A DNA stretch of 12,609 nucleotides from Bacteroidota bacterium. GTDB lineage: Bacteria; Bacteroidota; Bacteroidia; Bacteroidales; B39-G9. The notes beneath the pieces are model-generated. The model was not told where the DNA came from and ran no database searches. It saw only the letters and a list, made by a program, of their open reading frames with translations. Where the stretch lies: positions 1 through 12,609 of the forward strand of contig QMPG01000058.1 in the NCBI GenBank assembly GCA_003648455.1. Direction: 5' to 3'. The position numbers were made by a program, and so were the translations under genes. Shown here in pieces: positions 1-8,191 of this stretch. Position 1 is the stretch's first letter. Each line of letters opens with the position of its first letter.

Positions 1-52
1 AAGTGAATTGTATGAATGTGTGATAGATAGTGGGGTGCAAAGCGGGAACCGA

Positions 53-68
53 ACCGCCAGCTGGCGGT
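53..68. repeat. 16-bp perfect palindrome (GC-rich)
   Basis: The sequence accgccagctggcggt reads the same on both strands. It is followed, with a 2-nt overlap, by a second perfect palindrome, gtgagctcac (67-76). As single strand, the first could fold into a 6-bp GC stem with an agct loop. It stands out because the surrounding DNA is very AT-rich. It could be a dispersed REP-like element, a protein-binding site or the 3'-end structure of an upstream transcript. Nothing in the window distinguishes these, and no second copy was noticed here. Confidence 0.6.
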
Positions 69-90
69 GAGCTCACGCAAGTAAACCCCG

Positions 91-150
91 ATTTAGTAAT
101 ACCCAAATTTGGGGTTAATGAAAATCCCAAATTTGTTGGTATTACTTAAT
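91..150. repeat. Long imperfect inverted repeat (stem-loop)
   Basis: The left arm (91-113) pairs with the right arm (126-150) across a 12-nt loop (114-125). The outer block 91-103 matches 138-150 at 12 of 13 positions, with the one mismatch at 94/147. The inner block caaatttggg (104-113) matches cccaaatttg (126-135) perfectly, and a 2-nt bulge (136-137) lies on the right arm. This is about 22 base pairs in all, far beyond what low-complexity AT sequence would give by accident. No T-run follows the stem, so it is not a standard intrinsic terminator. It lies upstream of the xseA promoter and is therefore unlikely to be in the xseA leader. A small mobile-element remnant, REP-like element or 3' end of the upstream transcript are all possible. 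Confidence 0.7.
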
Positions 151-200
151 CGTAGAAAATTAATGAATTTTCCGGGTTAATAATTAACAATTATCAAATT

Positions 201-232
201 TTTGTGTCTCTATATTTTTTTAATTAGCTTTG
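201..232 (+). promoter_or_regulatory. Bacteroidetes-type primary-sigma promoter for xseA
   Basis: A TTTG (201-204), a 20-nt spacer and TAGCTTTG (225-232) match the Bacteroides consensus (-33 TTTG / -7 TAnnTTTG) exactly. Transcription would start roughly at 237-241, giving a short leader of about 15 nt before the ATG at 254. The alternative TTG start of xseA at 230 lies inside the -7 element, so it would not be in the transcript made from here. Confidence 0.7.
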
Positions 233-253
233 ATACTTAAATATAAAGCAAAT

Positions 254-1633
254 ATGGACAATAATGCACTTTCATTAACGGAATTAAACAATAATATAAA
301 AAAGGCTGTAAAAAGTGCTTTTAAGACTTCATATTGGATTGTTGCAGAGATTAGTGAGATTAATATTAATCGTACAGGTCATTGCTATATAGAGCTTATT
401 GAGAAAGATGAATTATCTGAAAAGATAACAGCAAAATCGCGTGCTACAATTTGGGCATATACTTTTCGAATGATAAAACCATATTTTGAAACTTCAACAG
501 GTAGAGAACTGTCAGCCGGATTAAAAATTATGGTTAATGTTTCAGTAGAATTTCATGAGATATATGGTATGAGTTTAAATATTATTGATATTGAACCCAC
601 ATATACTATAGGTGATTTGGCAAAAAAACGTCTGGAAATTATTAATCGACTTGAAGAAGAAGGCGTTATTGCGATGAATAAGGAATTGGAAATTCCTGTT
701 GTTGCTCAAAAAATTGCTGTCATTTCGTCAGATACTGCGGCAGGTTATGGCGATTTTGTGAATCAATTGGAAAATAATAATAATGGATATAAATTTTATT
801 ATAAACTTTTTCCGGCACTAATGCAAGGCGATAAAGCCGAAGAATCAATTATTAATGCCTTAGATAAGATTTATAAATATGAAGATTTTTTTGATGTAGT
901 TGTGGTTATTAGGGGAGGAGGTTCAAAATCTGATTTAAGTTGTTTCGATAATTATTGGTTGGCATATAATATAACACAATTTCCTTTGCCCATAATTTCC
1001 GGTATTGGTCACGAACGTGACGACACTATTGTTGATACTGTAGCTAATGTAAAAGTTAAAACACCAACTGCCGCTGCCGAGTTTTTGATTTCACGCATTG
1101 AGAGTTTCGATGAGTATTTATTCGGTTTACAGAGTGATTTTGTTAATAATGTGAGTGACTTTATTAATGAGAAAATATCAGAATTAGATTATTTGAAATA
1201 CACGTTTACCCCCCTTGTTAAGCAGCTTATTCAATCGAACAGCAACAATTTACTTTTATACACCAATAAGCTTAAAAATTCAATAAATAATTATTTTCAA
1301 AACCAAGAAACAGCCTTAAAACAAAATACTACTGATATTCATTATAAAATGGATAATTTAATTTCTGATAAAGAACACAACATCTCATTTTTGATGAATA
1401 GAGTAAAGAATATTGTTAGCAAGCGTCTTTTAAGCGAAGAACAAAAGCTTGAAATTTTTCAAAATACAGTTGAACATTCAGACCCTGTTCATATTTTGAA
1501 AAAAGGATATTCAATAACTTATAAAGATGGAGAGTTGATAAAATCTGCCAGAGAGCTTTCTAATCAAGATGTAATAACAACAAAATTTTATAAAGGACAA
1601 GCAAAGAGCAAAATTACAGAGTTAAAAAAGTAA
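254..1633 (+). CDS. xseA: Exodeoxyribonuclease VII large subunit (XseA)
   Basis: Catalytic subunit of exonuclease VII, a metal-independent nuclease that degrades single-stranded DNA from both ends into oligonucleotides and acts in DNA repair in the cytoplasm. The 459-aa product has the full family layout. An N-terminal OB-fold lies at about residues 5-105. The catalytic domain carries D160 (ISSDTAAGYGD), R220 in IRGGGSKSDL and the GHExD signature at H253-D256, followed by the TPTAAAEF segment. A long coiled-coil region follows, then a conserved C-terminal piece (about 410-455, with DPVHILKKGYSI). The frame stays open to a TTG at 230, but that codon sits in the promoter -7 box and adds eight residues the family lacks, so ATG 254 is preferred. 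No Shine-Dalgarno sequence is seen. The small subunit gene xseB, often adjacent, is absent from the 84-nt gap that follows. The gene looks intact, and its function is unrelated to the signalling genes downstream. Confidence 0.96.
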   Translation: MDNNALSLTELNNNIKKAVKSAFKTSYWIVAEISEININRTGHCYIELIEKDELSEKITAKSRATIWAYTFRMIKPYFETSTGRELSAGLKIMVNVSVEFHEIYGMSLNIIDIEPTYTIGDLAKKRLEIINRLEEEGVIAMNKELEIPVVAQKIAVISSDTAAGYGDFVNQLENNNNGYKFYYKLFPALMQGDKAEESIINALDKIYKYEDFFDVVVVIRGGGSKSDLSCFDNYWLAYNITQFPLPIISGIGHERDDTIVDTVANVKVKTPTAAAEFLISRIESFDEYLFGLQSDFVNNVSDFINEKISELDYLKYTFTPLVKQLIQSNSNNLLLYTNKLKNSINNYFQNQETALKQNTTDIHYKMDNLISDKEHNISFLMNRVKNIVSKRLLSEEQKLEIFQNTVEHSDPVHILKKGYSITYKDGELIKSARELSNQDVITTKFYKGQAKSKITELKK

Positions 1634-1645
1634 ATTTTTAATATG

Positions 1646-1670
1646 AAAATACTAATAAATAAAGTATTTT
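1646..1670 (+). terminator. Weak AT-only hairpin after xseA
   Basis: Arms aaaatac (1646-1652) and gtatttt (1664-1670) are fully complementary around an 11-nt loop, and the run of T continues one base further. It starts 12 nt after the xseA stop codon, where a terminator would be expected. The stem has only one G-C pair and would be unstable, so it may not stop transcription. If it does not, the phosphatase gene at 1718 could be read from the xseA promoter, since no TAnnTTTG motif is seen in the 1634-1717 gap. Confidence 0.25.
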
Positions 1671-1717
1671 TATAGAGAAATAACTAAAACAAATATCATT
1701 TTTCAATAATAAAATCT

Positions 1718-4417
1718 ATGAACAGATTATTATTTTTACTAGTAGCCTTTCTTATAAGCATATCATCATCAGCAATAAACATCGACAGTTTAAAAAACAT
1801 AGTTAGCAAATCAAATGATAAAAATGTTGTTGCTTTTACATTAAGTCAAATAGGTTTTGCATACAAAGATTTAAATGATTTTGATAATGCCCTGAACTAT
1901 CATCAACAATCGTTAGCCATAAACAAAGAGATAAATGATAAGTCAGGAATAGCTTCGTCATTAAACAATATTGGGAGCGTTTATTGGAAATTAAGTAATT
2001 ACACTAAAGCTTTAGAATATTATAAACAATCGTTAGATATTCGTATTGAGTTGAGAGATAGCCTTAATATTTCGGCTTCGCTTAATAATATTGGGATGGT
2101 TTATAAAGGATTAAGCAACTATGATAAAGCTTTAGAGTTTTATAAAAAATCATTGCAAATTAAACTTCAATTAGGTGATAAGAAAGAAATTGCTTCAGCC
2201 TATAATAATATTGGCAGCGTATATTTAAAGTTAAATAATTATAAAAAAGCATTAGATTATTATAAAAAATCGCTTGCAATTAGAGAAGAAATTAATGATA
2301 AATCTGATATAGCAAATTCATTAAATAACATTGGTACTGTATATAAGAATCTTAACGATTATGACCAAGCTTTAAATTATTTTACAAAATCGTTAAACAT
2401 AAGAAAGGCAATTAATAATAATCAGGGAATTGCAATTTCATATAATAATATTGGAAGCGTTTATTGGAAATTGAGTAGTTACAAATTAGCTCTTGAGAAT
2501 TATTTAAAGTCATTAGAAATTCGAGAACAAATTGGAAATGAGGTTTTTATTGCAGCTTCGTTAAACAATATTGGTCTTATCTATAAAGATTTGAATAATA
2601 TTGACAAAGCTTTGGAATATTATAATAAGGCTTTAAAAATATATCAGGCAATAGGAGATAACACACTTATCGCAAATTCATATAATTTTATTGGCAGCAT
2701 TTACTGGAAAAGTAAGGATTTTGAAAAAGCCCTCGAATATTATAAAAAAGCCCTTGAATTAAGAAATGAAGTAGGCGATAAGATTTTAATTGCACGCTCA
2801 GAAAATAATATAGGACTTATTTATAAAAATTTGAATGACAGCAAACAATCTGTTTTACATTATCAGAGAGCATTAAATATTTATCAACATATTGGTGATT
2901 TAAAAAATTCAGCTTTAATATTAAACAATGTTGGTAATTTGTATAAAAAAAATGGCGATGTGTTTACTTCTCTCGATTATTTTAAAAAATCGTTAAAAAT
3001 AAGAAATGATATTAATGATAAGAATGGAATTGCTATTACATCAAAAGATATTGGTGAAATTTATCTTAAAAAGAAAAATTATAACGAAGCATTAAAACAT
3101 TTAAAAAAATCGTTAAAATTAGCTAAAGAGTTGAAGAATAGAGCCTTAATAAAAGACGCATATTTCACCATCTCTAAATTATATGCACAAAAAGGCGATT
3201 ATAGAAAAGCTTATGAGAATTATCAGGCATATTCAAACGAAAAAGACAGTATACTTAATCGTGAGAGTATAAAAAGAATTGCCGATATGCAAATTCGGTA
3301 TGAAACAGAAAAAAAGGAAAAAGAAATACAGCTTTTAAACAAAGATAAAAAATTAAAAGAATTAGAGTTAGCAAAGAATTATGAAGAAATAAAAAGACAA
3401 CGAATATTTATTTATTCGGTTGTTTTTGTTTTGATTGTTATATTAATTTTTTCATTTATCTTATTCAAACAAAAGAATCGCATTAAGAAAGCTTATGAAC
3501 TTTTAGAATTAAAGAATAAAGAGATATTGCATCAAAAGGAAGAAATACAGGCACAGCGAGATGCAATCGAAGAACAAAATCATGAGATAGAAGCTCAACG
3601 CGATTTAGCAACACAACAAAGAGACCAAATATCGACACAAAAGCGAAAAATTACCGACAGTATTGAATATGCAAGCAGAATTCAAAATGCGGTATTGCCT
3701 CCAGTAGAGTATGTAAATAAAATTTTACCAGAGCATTTTATACTTTTCAAACCAAGAGATATTGTTAGCGGAGATTTTTATTGGATAACACAAATTCCAA
3801 ATAAAGACAATAAAGGAACAAAAACAGTTGTTGCAGCTGCAGATTGTACCGGTCATGGAGTGCCTGGAGCATTTATGAGCATGTTAGGAATTTCTTTTCT
3901 TAATGAGATTGTGAATAAAAACGAGTTAACCCGAGCAAATGAAATCTTAAATCTACTGAGAGAAAATGTAAAAACTTCACTTCACCAAACAGGTCGATTC
4001 GATGAACCTGCCGATGGTATGGATATCGCTTTGTGCATAATCGATAATGAAACAAATCAATTGCAGTATGCCGGTGCTCATAATCCTTTGTATTTAATTA
4101 GAGAAGGTGAACTCTCTGAAATAGAGGCAGATAAAATGCCAATTGGAATTTCTGTTTTTAAAGAACAGTCATTTACAAATAATGAAATACAATTAGAAAA
4201 AGACGATGTTATTTATATCTTTTCAGATGGCTATGCAGACCAATTTGGAGGGGAAAATAATCGAAAATTCTTATCTAGAAATTTTAAACAACTTCTTATT
4301 GATAATCATAAAAAATCAATGGAAAATCAAAAAGAAATTTTAGATAATAATTTTGTTCAATGGCAGGGGAAAAATAAGCAAATAGACGATGTATTAGTAA
4401 TTGGACTAAAATTTTAG
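1718..4417 (+). CDS. TPR sensor / SpoIIE-family (PP2C) protein phosphatase
   Basis: Predicted membrane-bound serine/threonine phosphatase of 899 aa with a periplasmic TPR sensor. A signal peptide (residues 1-19, cleavage after SSSA) leads into twelve 40-residue TPRs (about 37-516). A charged coiled coil containing QIRYETEKKEKEI follows, then one membrane helix (about 563-583), a second Gln/Glu-rich coiled coil (to about 645) and a cytoplasmic SpoIIE/PP2C domain to the C-terminus. The phosphatase metal ligands appear intact: D686 in VSGDFYW, D709 in ADCTGHGVPGAFMS, D837 in SDGYADQFGG and D890/D891 in DDVLV. By analogy with SpoIIE and RsbU, the substrate would be a phosphoprotein such as a STAS anti-sigma antagonist, but none is encoded here. 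The stop codon is 21 nt before the next gene, so the two are probably co-transcribed. The TPR part is paralogous to that of the kinase at 8291, and the phosphatase domain is paralogous to that of the gene at 4439. The ligand or periplasmic partner is unknown. Confidence 0.92.
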   Translation: MNRLLFLLVAFLISISSSAINIDSLKNIVSKSNDKNVVAFTLSQIGFAYKDLNDFDNALNYHQQSLAINKEINDKSGIASSLNNIGSVYWKLSNYTKALEYYKQSLDIRIELRDSLNISASLNNIGMVYKGLSNYDKALEFYKKSLQIKLQLGDKKEIASAYNNIGSVYLKLNNYKKALDYYKKSLAIREEINDKSDIANSLNNIGTVYKNLNDYDQALNYFTKSLNIRKAINNNQGIAISYNNIGSVYWKLSSYKLALENYLKSLEIREQIGNEVFIAASLNNIGLIYKDLNNIDKALEYYNKALKIYQAIGDNTLIANSYNFIGSIYWKSKDFEKALEYYKKALELRNEVGDKILIARSENNIGLIYKNLNDSKQSVLHYQRALNIYQHIGDLKNSALILNNVGNLYKKNGDVFTSLDYFKKSLKIRNDINDKNGIAITSKDIGEIYLKKKNYNEALKHLKKSLKLAKELKNRALIKDAYFTISKLYAQKGDYRKAYENYQAYSNEKDSILNRESIKRIADMQIRYETEKKEKEIQLLNKDKKLKELELAKNYEEIKRQRIFIYSVVFVLIVILIFSFILFKQKNRIKKAYELLELKNKEILHQKEEIQAQRDAIEEQNHEIEAQRDLATQQRDQISTQKRKITDSIEYASRIQNAVLPPVEYVNKILPEHFILFKPRDIVSGDFYWITQIPNKDNKGTKTVVAAADCTGHGVPGAFMSMLGISFLNEIVNKNELTRANEILNLLRENVKTSLHQTGRFDEPADGMDIALCIIDNETNQLQYAGAHNPLYLIREGELSEIEADKMPIGISVFKEQSFTNNEIQLEKDDVIYIFSDGYADQFGGENNRKFLSRNFKQLLIDNHKKSMENQKEILDNNFVQWQGKNKQIDDVLVIGLKF
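1826..3265 (+). repeat. Twelve tandem 120-bp TPR-coding repeats with a 240-bp super-period
   Basis: Residues 37-516 of the phosphatase divide into twelve 40-residue units without a single insertion or deletion. The consensus is roughly (I)A.SLNNIG.VY.KL.NYDKAL.YY.KSL.IR..IGDK. Within the first nine units two types alternate. One has Y-W-K (units 2, 6 and 8; unit 4 has Leu for Trp), with its motif codons near 1981, 2221, 2461 and 2701. The other has Y-K-(G/N/D)-L (units 1, 3, 5, 7 and 9), near 2101, 2341, 2581 and 2821. Units 10-12 are more divergent and lead into the coiled coil. Confidence 0.9.
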
Positions 4418-4438
4418 TAATTTAGTTAAATTATAGCA

Positions 4439-7400
4439 ATGATTATGAATTTATTAAAAAATATACATCTCATTTTATTATTATTACTAATTACCATTTC
4501 TGGTTTTGCGCAAAAAAAAGATTTTAAGTTTCAACGTCTTACAGCAGAACAAGGTCTTTCTCATAATAATGTTTATGGCATACTTCAAGATAAAGATGGT
4601 TTTATGTGGTTTGCTACTCAAGACGGTTTAAACAGATATGATGGTTATAGTTTTGAAGTATTCCGTCACAATCCAAAAGATTCAAACTCTTTAGCATCGA
4701 GTAATTTTGGAAAAATTTATCAAGATAAGTCAGGAATAATATGGTGTGGTACATATGGTGGAGGTTTGGACGAATTTAATCCACATAAAAATATTTTCAT
4801 TCATCATAAACATAGTGAGACAGATACAAATTCAATTAGCAATAATAGAATTAGATTTATTTTTGAAGATACTAAAAGCCAATTGTGGATAGGGACAAGT
4901 GATGGCGGTGTGAATGTTTATAATAAAGACACGAAAATTTTTACTAAATATCTCTACAACCCAAATGACGAAAATACTTTAAGTGATAATAGAGCAAAAT
5001 GTATTTGTGAAGATTCTTCAGGTACTATCTGGATAGGTACATACAAAGGTTTAAATAAATTTAATAGAAAAACAAAAAGATTTACAAGAATAAAATTAGA
5101 TAAAAATGAAAAATCAGCAGCTAACAAAGTAGAATATCTTCTTGTTGATGGAAAAATAATGTGGATATCTACTCGAGGTGGTGGCTTAGGAAAATATGAC
5201 TTAGAAACAAAAAAAATTGTTTTTTATAAACATGACCCCAAAAATAAATATTCAATAAACGAAGACAGAGTTGAGTTTCTATTTAAAGATTCTTTTCATA
5301 ATTTTTGGATTGGTACATATTTTGGTGGAGTGTGTAGGTTTGATACTGCTGCAAATCGATTTTATAATTATCAATACGATATAGGAAATATTCATAGCCT
5401 AAGTCACAACAGAGTTGAATATATTTGTGAAGATGAATCACATAATTTATGGATTGCAACTCGTGGTGGTGGAATAAACAAGTTAGATTTAAAGCCAAAT
5501 AAGTTTAATAACATAAATTATAATCCTCAAAAAAAGAATAGCTTGCCTCACCCTAATGTGATGTCAATTGCACAAGATAAAGAGGGAAATCTTTGGATTG
5601 GTACTGATGGAGGAGGCTTAACAAAAATTGACAGGGAAAAGAATAAATATATAGTTTTTAATCATAATCCAAATATTTCTACCAGTATTAGCCAAAGCAG
5701 AATATGGTCAGTTTGTATTGATAAATCAGGAACACTTTGGGCAGGTACTTATACTGAAGGCCTTAATAAAATGGTTTTAAAAAATGGGAAATATGAATTT
5801 ATTCGATATAAACACGACAGAAATGATTCTAATAGTATTAGTGGAAATCAAATAAATGTTATATTTCAGGACGACAGAGGAACAATCTGGGTAGGAACAA
5901 AATCAGGACTAGACAAAATCATTTATTCGGACGATTCTTCAAAAGTAATTTTCAAGCATTTTAAACACCAAAGCAATAACCACAAATCACTTAGCGATAA
6001 TTATATTAGTGAGATATATCAAGATAAATCAAAAAATCTATGGATTGGTACTTACATTGGCGGTTTAAATAAGTTCGATTATGAAACAGAAACTTTTCAA
6101 ACAATAAATATAGATTTTGAATTGCTATCGAGCTTTAGAGTAGAAGCAATTACCGAAGATAACGATGGGAAACTTTGGATTGGATCAGAAGGGGGAGGTA
6201 TTTTTGAATATGACCCAAACAACAAACAAATTAAGCAATATTGCCAAGATATAAAATATTCAAGTAATGTTATTTTAAGTATTTTATTTGATGATAATAA
6301 ATACTTGTGGATGGGAACAAGCAATGGCTTATTAAGGTTTAATATTGAAACAAAAGAGATTAAGAACTATACAATTTTTGATGGTTTATTAAGTAATGGT
6401 TTCAACAGGGGAGCATGCATAAAAACAAATGAAGGGGAAATGTTTTTCGGAAGCATATCTGGTCTGTCTTCATTCTTTTTTGATGAAATTCATGATAATG
6501 AATACATTCCTGAAATTCAAATAACCGATTTTAAAATATTTAATGATTCTTATTGGAAAGATAATAAAAGATTATTAAAACAAAGTATTATTGAAAATAA
6601 AACAGTTGAATTGTCATATAAAGATTATGTTTTTTCTTTTGTTTTTTCTGCTTTAGATTTTACTATACCTCAAAAAAACCGTTATAAATATAAGTTGATT
6701 GGCTTTGACGAAAAATGGGTTTATACAGATAAAAACGAAGTAACATATACAAATCTTGATCCGGGTGGTTATACTTTTGTTGTTAAAGGATCAAATAGTG
6801 ATGGAATATGGAATGAAAAGGGTATTTCAATAAAAGTTATTATCACACCTCCGTTTTGGAAAACACCTTGGTTCTATGCTCTCGAAATTATTGCTTTAAT
6901 TTTATTAATTATTTTATATATAAAGATTAGAGAGAAGAAATTAATAAGAGACAAAAAAGAATTAGAGCAAAAGGTAAAAGAAAGAACAACTGAATTACGC
7001 CAAAAAACTGAAGAAATTGAAGCTCAAGCAGAGTATCTGGAACAAGCAAATAAAGAATTGGAAAAGTTGTCACTTGTTGCCAGTAAAACCGATAACGCAG
7101 TTGTTATTATGGATGCAAAAGGAAATTTCGAATGGGTAAATGACGGGTTTACACGAATGTATGGATATAGTCTGGAACAATTGATTAATGAAAAAGACAG
7201 GAATATTATTGGAGCAAGTTCTACTTTGGAGATTCAAGATTTGATAAATATATGGTATGGTGATAAGAAACCAATAGTTTACGAAGCATTAAATAAAACA
7301 CGTGAAGGGAAAGACATTTGGGTACAAACAACTCTTACTCCAATTCTTGATAATGCTAATAGTATTTTAAAATTAGTTGCCATCGATACTGATATTACAA

Positions 7401-8191
7401 AAATCAAAGAAGCTGATGAACAAATAATGCAAAAAAATGTCGATATAACAGATAGTTTATCGTATGCTAAACGAATTCAACAATCGATAATGTCGCCAAT
7501 TGGAGAATTGGATAAGTATATAGAGAATTTTATTTTGTTTAAGCCAAGAGAAATTGTCAGTGGAGATTTTTATTGGTTTTCAAAAAAAGACAATAAATTA
7601 ATTATTGCAGTAGCTGATTGCACAGGCCACGGTGTTCCGGGAGCTTTTATGAGTATGCTTGGAATCTCCTTTTTAAATAAAATTATTAAAGAAAGAGATA
7701 TTCTCAAACCCAAAAACATATTAGAAAGATTAAGATATAATGTTATTTCATCTTTAAGGCAATCAGGAAAAGTTGGAGAAACCAGTGATGGTATGGATAT
7801 TGCAGTTATTACTATCGACTTAGATACTTATAATTTAGAGTATTCAGGTGCCTTAATACCGCTTTATGTAATAAGAAACAATGAGATACTCAAAATTCTT
7901 CCCGATCGCATGCCTATTGGCATTTATTTAGACATAGAACCACCATTTACCAACCATGAAATGAAATTGAAAAAAAATGATGTAATATATTTGTTCTCCG
8001 ATGGTTATGCCGATCAGTTTGGAGGAGAAAAAGACAATAGATTTAAGCTGAAAAATTTAAAAAAATTATTATTGGAAATACATGATAATGAATTAGGCGA
8101 ACAAAAAAATATTTTAGATGAGAGATTTGAAGAATGGAAAGGGAAAGGTTCACAAGTTGATGATGTCTTGGTTGTAGGATTAAAAGTGTGA
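4439..8191 (+). CDS. Two-component-regulator propeller / Y_Y_Y sensor with PAS and SpoIIE phosphatase output
   Basis: Predicted 1250-aa transmembrane phosphatase. A signal peptide (residues 1-24, cleavage after GFA) is followed by about 14 Reg_prop repeats (about 30-690) with recurring LWIGT..GGLNKFD-like signatures. Next come a Y_Y_Y domain (about 743-803), one membrane helix (about 812-828), a coiled coil, a PAS domain (about 875-990) and a SpoIIE/PP2C domain. Metal ligands are present at D1043 (VSGDFYW), D1060 (ADCTGHGVPG), D1188 (SDGYADQFGG) and D1241/D1242 (DDVLV). The periplasmic half matches the sensor of Bacteroides hybrid two-component systems, which bind polysaccharide breakdown products. 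Here the kinase, receiver and AraC output is replaced by a phosphatase, so a sugar ligand is only an inference. An in-frame ATG at 4445 (MNLLKN) is an equally good start and would keep the signal peptide. The gene lies 21 nt after the TPR phosphatase, suggesting one operon. The PAS lacks the LOV cysteine motif, and its cofactor, if any, is unknown. Confidence 0.92.
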   Translation: MIMNLLKNIHLILLLLLITISGFAQKKDFKFQRLTAEQGLSHNNVYGILQDKDGFMWFATQDGLNRYDGYSFEVFRHNPKDSNSLASSNFGKIYQDKSGIIWCGTYGGGLDEFNPHKNIFIHHKHSETDTNSISNNRIRFIFEDTKSQLWIGTSDGGVNVYNKDTKIFTKYLYNPNDENTLSDNRAKCICEDSSGTIWIGTYKGLNKFNRKTKRFTRIKLDKNEKSAANKVEYLLVDGKIMWISTRGGGLGKYDLETKKIVFYKHDPKNKYSINEDRVEFLFKDSFHNFWIGTYFGGVCRFDTAANRFYNYQYDIGNIHSLSHNRVEYICEDESHNLWIATRGGGINKLDLKPNKFNNINYNPQKKNSLPHPNVMSIAQDKEGNLWIGTDGGGLTKIDREKNKYIVFNHNPNISTSISQSRIWSVCIDKSGTLWAGTYTEGLNKMVLKNGKYEFIRYKHDRNDSNSISGNQINVIFQDDRGTIWVGTKSGLDKIIYSDDSSKVIFKHFKHQSNNHKSLSDNYISEIYQDKSKNLWIGTYIGGLNKFDYETETFQTINIDFELLSSFRVEAITEDNDGKLWIGSEGGGIFEYDPNNKQIKQYCQDIKYSSNVILSILFDDNKYLWMGTSNGLLRFNIETKEIKNYTIFDGLLSNGFNRGACIKTNEGEMFFGSISGLSSFFFDEIHDNEYIPEIQITDFKIFNDSYWKDNKRLLKQSIIENKTVELSYKDYVFSFVFSALDFTIPQKNRYKYKLIGFDEKWVYTDKNEVTYTNLDPGGYTFVVKGSNSDGIWNEKGISIKVIITPPFWKTPWFYALEIIALILLIILYIKIREKKLIRDKKELEQKVKERTTELRQKTEEIEAQAEYLEQANKELEKLSLVASKTDNAVVIMDAKGNFEWVNDGFTRMYGYSLEQLINEKDRNIIGASSTLEIQDLINIWYGDKKPIVYEALNKTREGKDIWVQTTLTPILDNANSILKLVAIDTDITKIKEADEQIMQKNVDITDSLSYAKRIQQSIMSPIGELDKYIENFILFKPREIVSGDFYWFSKKDNKLIIAVADCTGHGVPGAFMSMLGISFLNKIIKERDILKPKNILERLRYNVISSLRQSGKVGETSDGMDIAVITIDLDTYNLEYSGALIPLYVIRNNEILKILPDRMPIGIYLDIEPPFTNHEMKLKKNDVIYLFSDGYADQFGGEKDNRFKLKNLKKLLLEIHDNELGEQKNILDERFEEWKGKGSQVDDVLVVGLKV
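4595..6463 (+). repeat. Fourteen propeller-blade (Reg_prop) repeats
   Basis: The blade signature W-(I/V/A/C/F)-(G/A/S)-T-x(2-4)-G-(L/I/V) recurs thirteen times from W57, followed by a degenerate fourteenth (MFFGSISGLSSF, around F669). Mean spacing is about 47 residues. Fourteen blades fit two seven-bladed beta-propellers, as known for Bacteroides hybrid two-component sensors. Many blades are preceded by an N(S)-(I/L)-S-(D/N/H)-(N)-x-(I/V) segment. The DNA repeats are diverged, unlike the TPR arrays on either side. Confidence 0.85.

Larger units (their letters stand above)
1..253. other. Non-coding leader region upstream of xseA
   Basis: No open frame here resembles a protein and I see no tRNA or rRNA. 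The first 90 or so bases are noticeably richer in G and C than the rest of the window and hold a perfect palindrome. Positions 91-150 form a long stem-loop and 201-232 match a Bacteroidetes promoter. The gene to the left of the window is not visible, so the first part may be its 3' flank. Short complementary blocks also occur: ggggt at 32-36 and ggggtt at 111-116 could each pair with the acccc/aacccc block at 84-89. Confidence 0.7.

Noticed and set aside
230..253. TTG start giving a 467-aa XseA
   Set aside because: The TTG falls in the promoter -7 motif, and the eight added residues do not match the usual XseA N-terminus, whereas ATG 254 does.
5283..5498. Minus-strand open frame of 71 codons inside the propeller gene
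   Set aside because: It lies wholly within a strongly supported gene and its low-complexity product resembles no family. The other minus-strand frames at 6097-6324, 8781-9080, 9708-9920, 10399-10599, 11244-11483 and 12387-12593 were dropped for the same reason.
7072..7420. PAS domain of the propeller phosphatase as a blue-light (LOV) or haem sensor
   Set aside because: No LOV cysteine motif and no clear haem-ligand histidine pattern are visible; it reads as a generic PAS fold.
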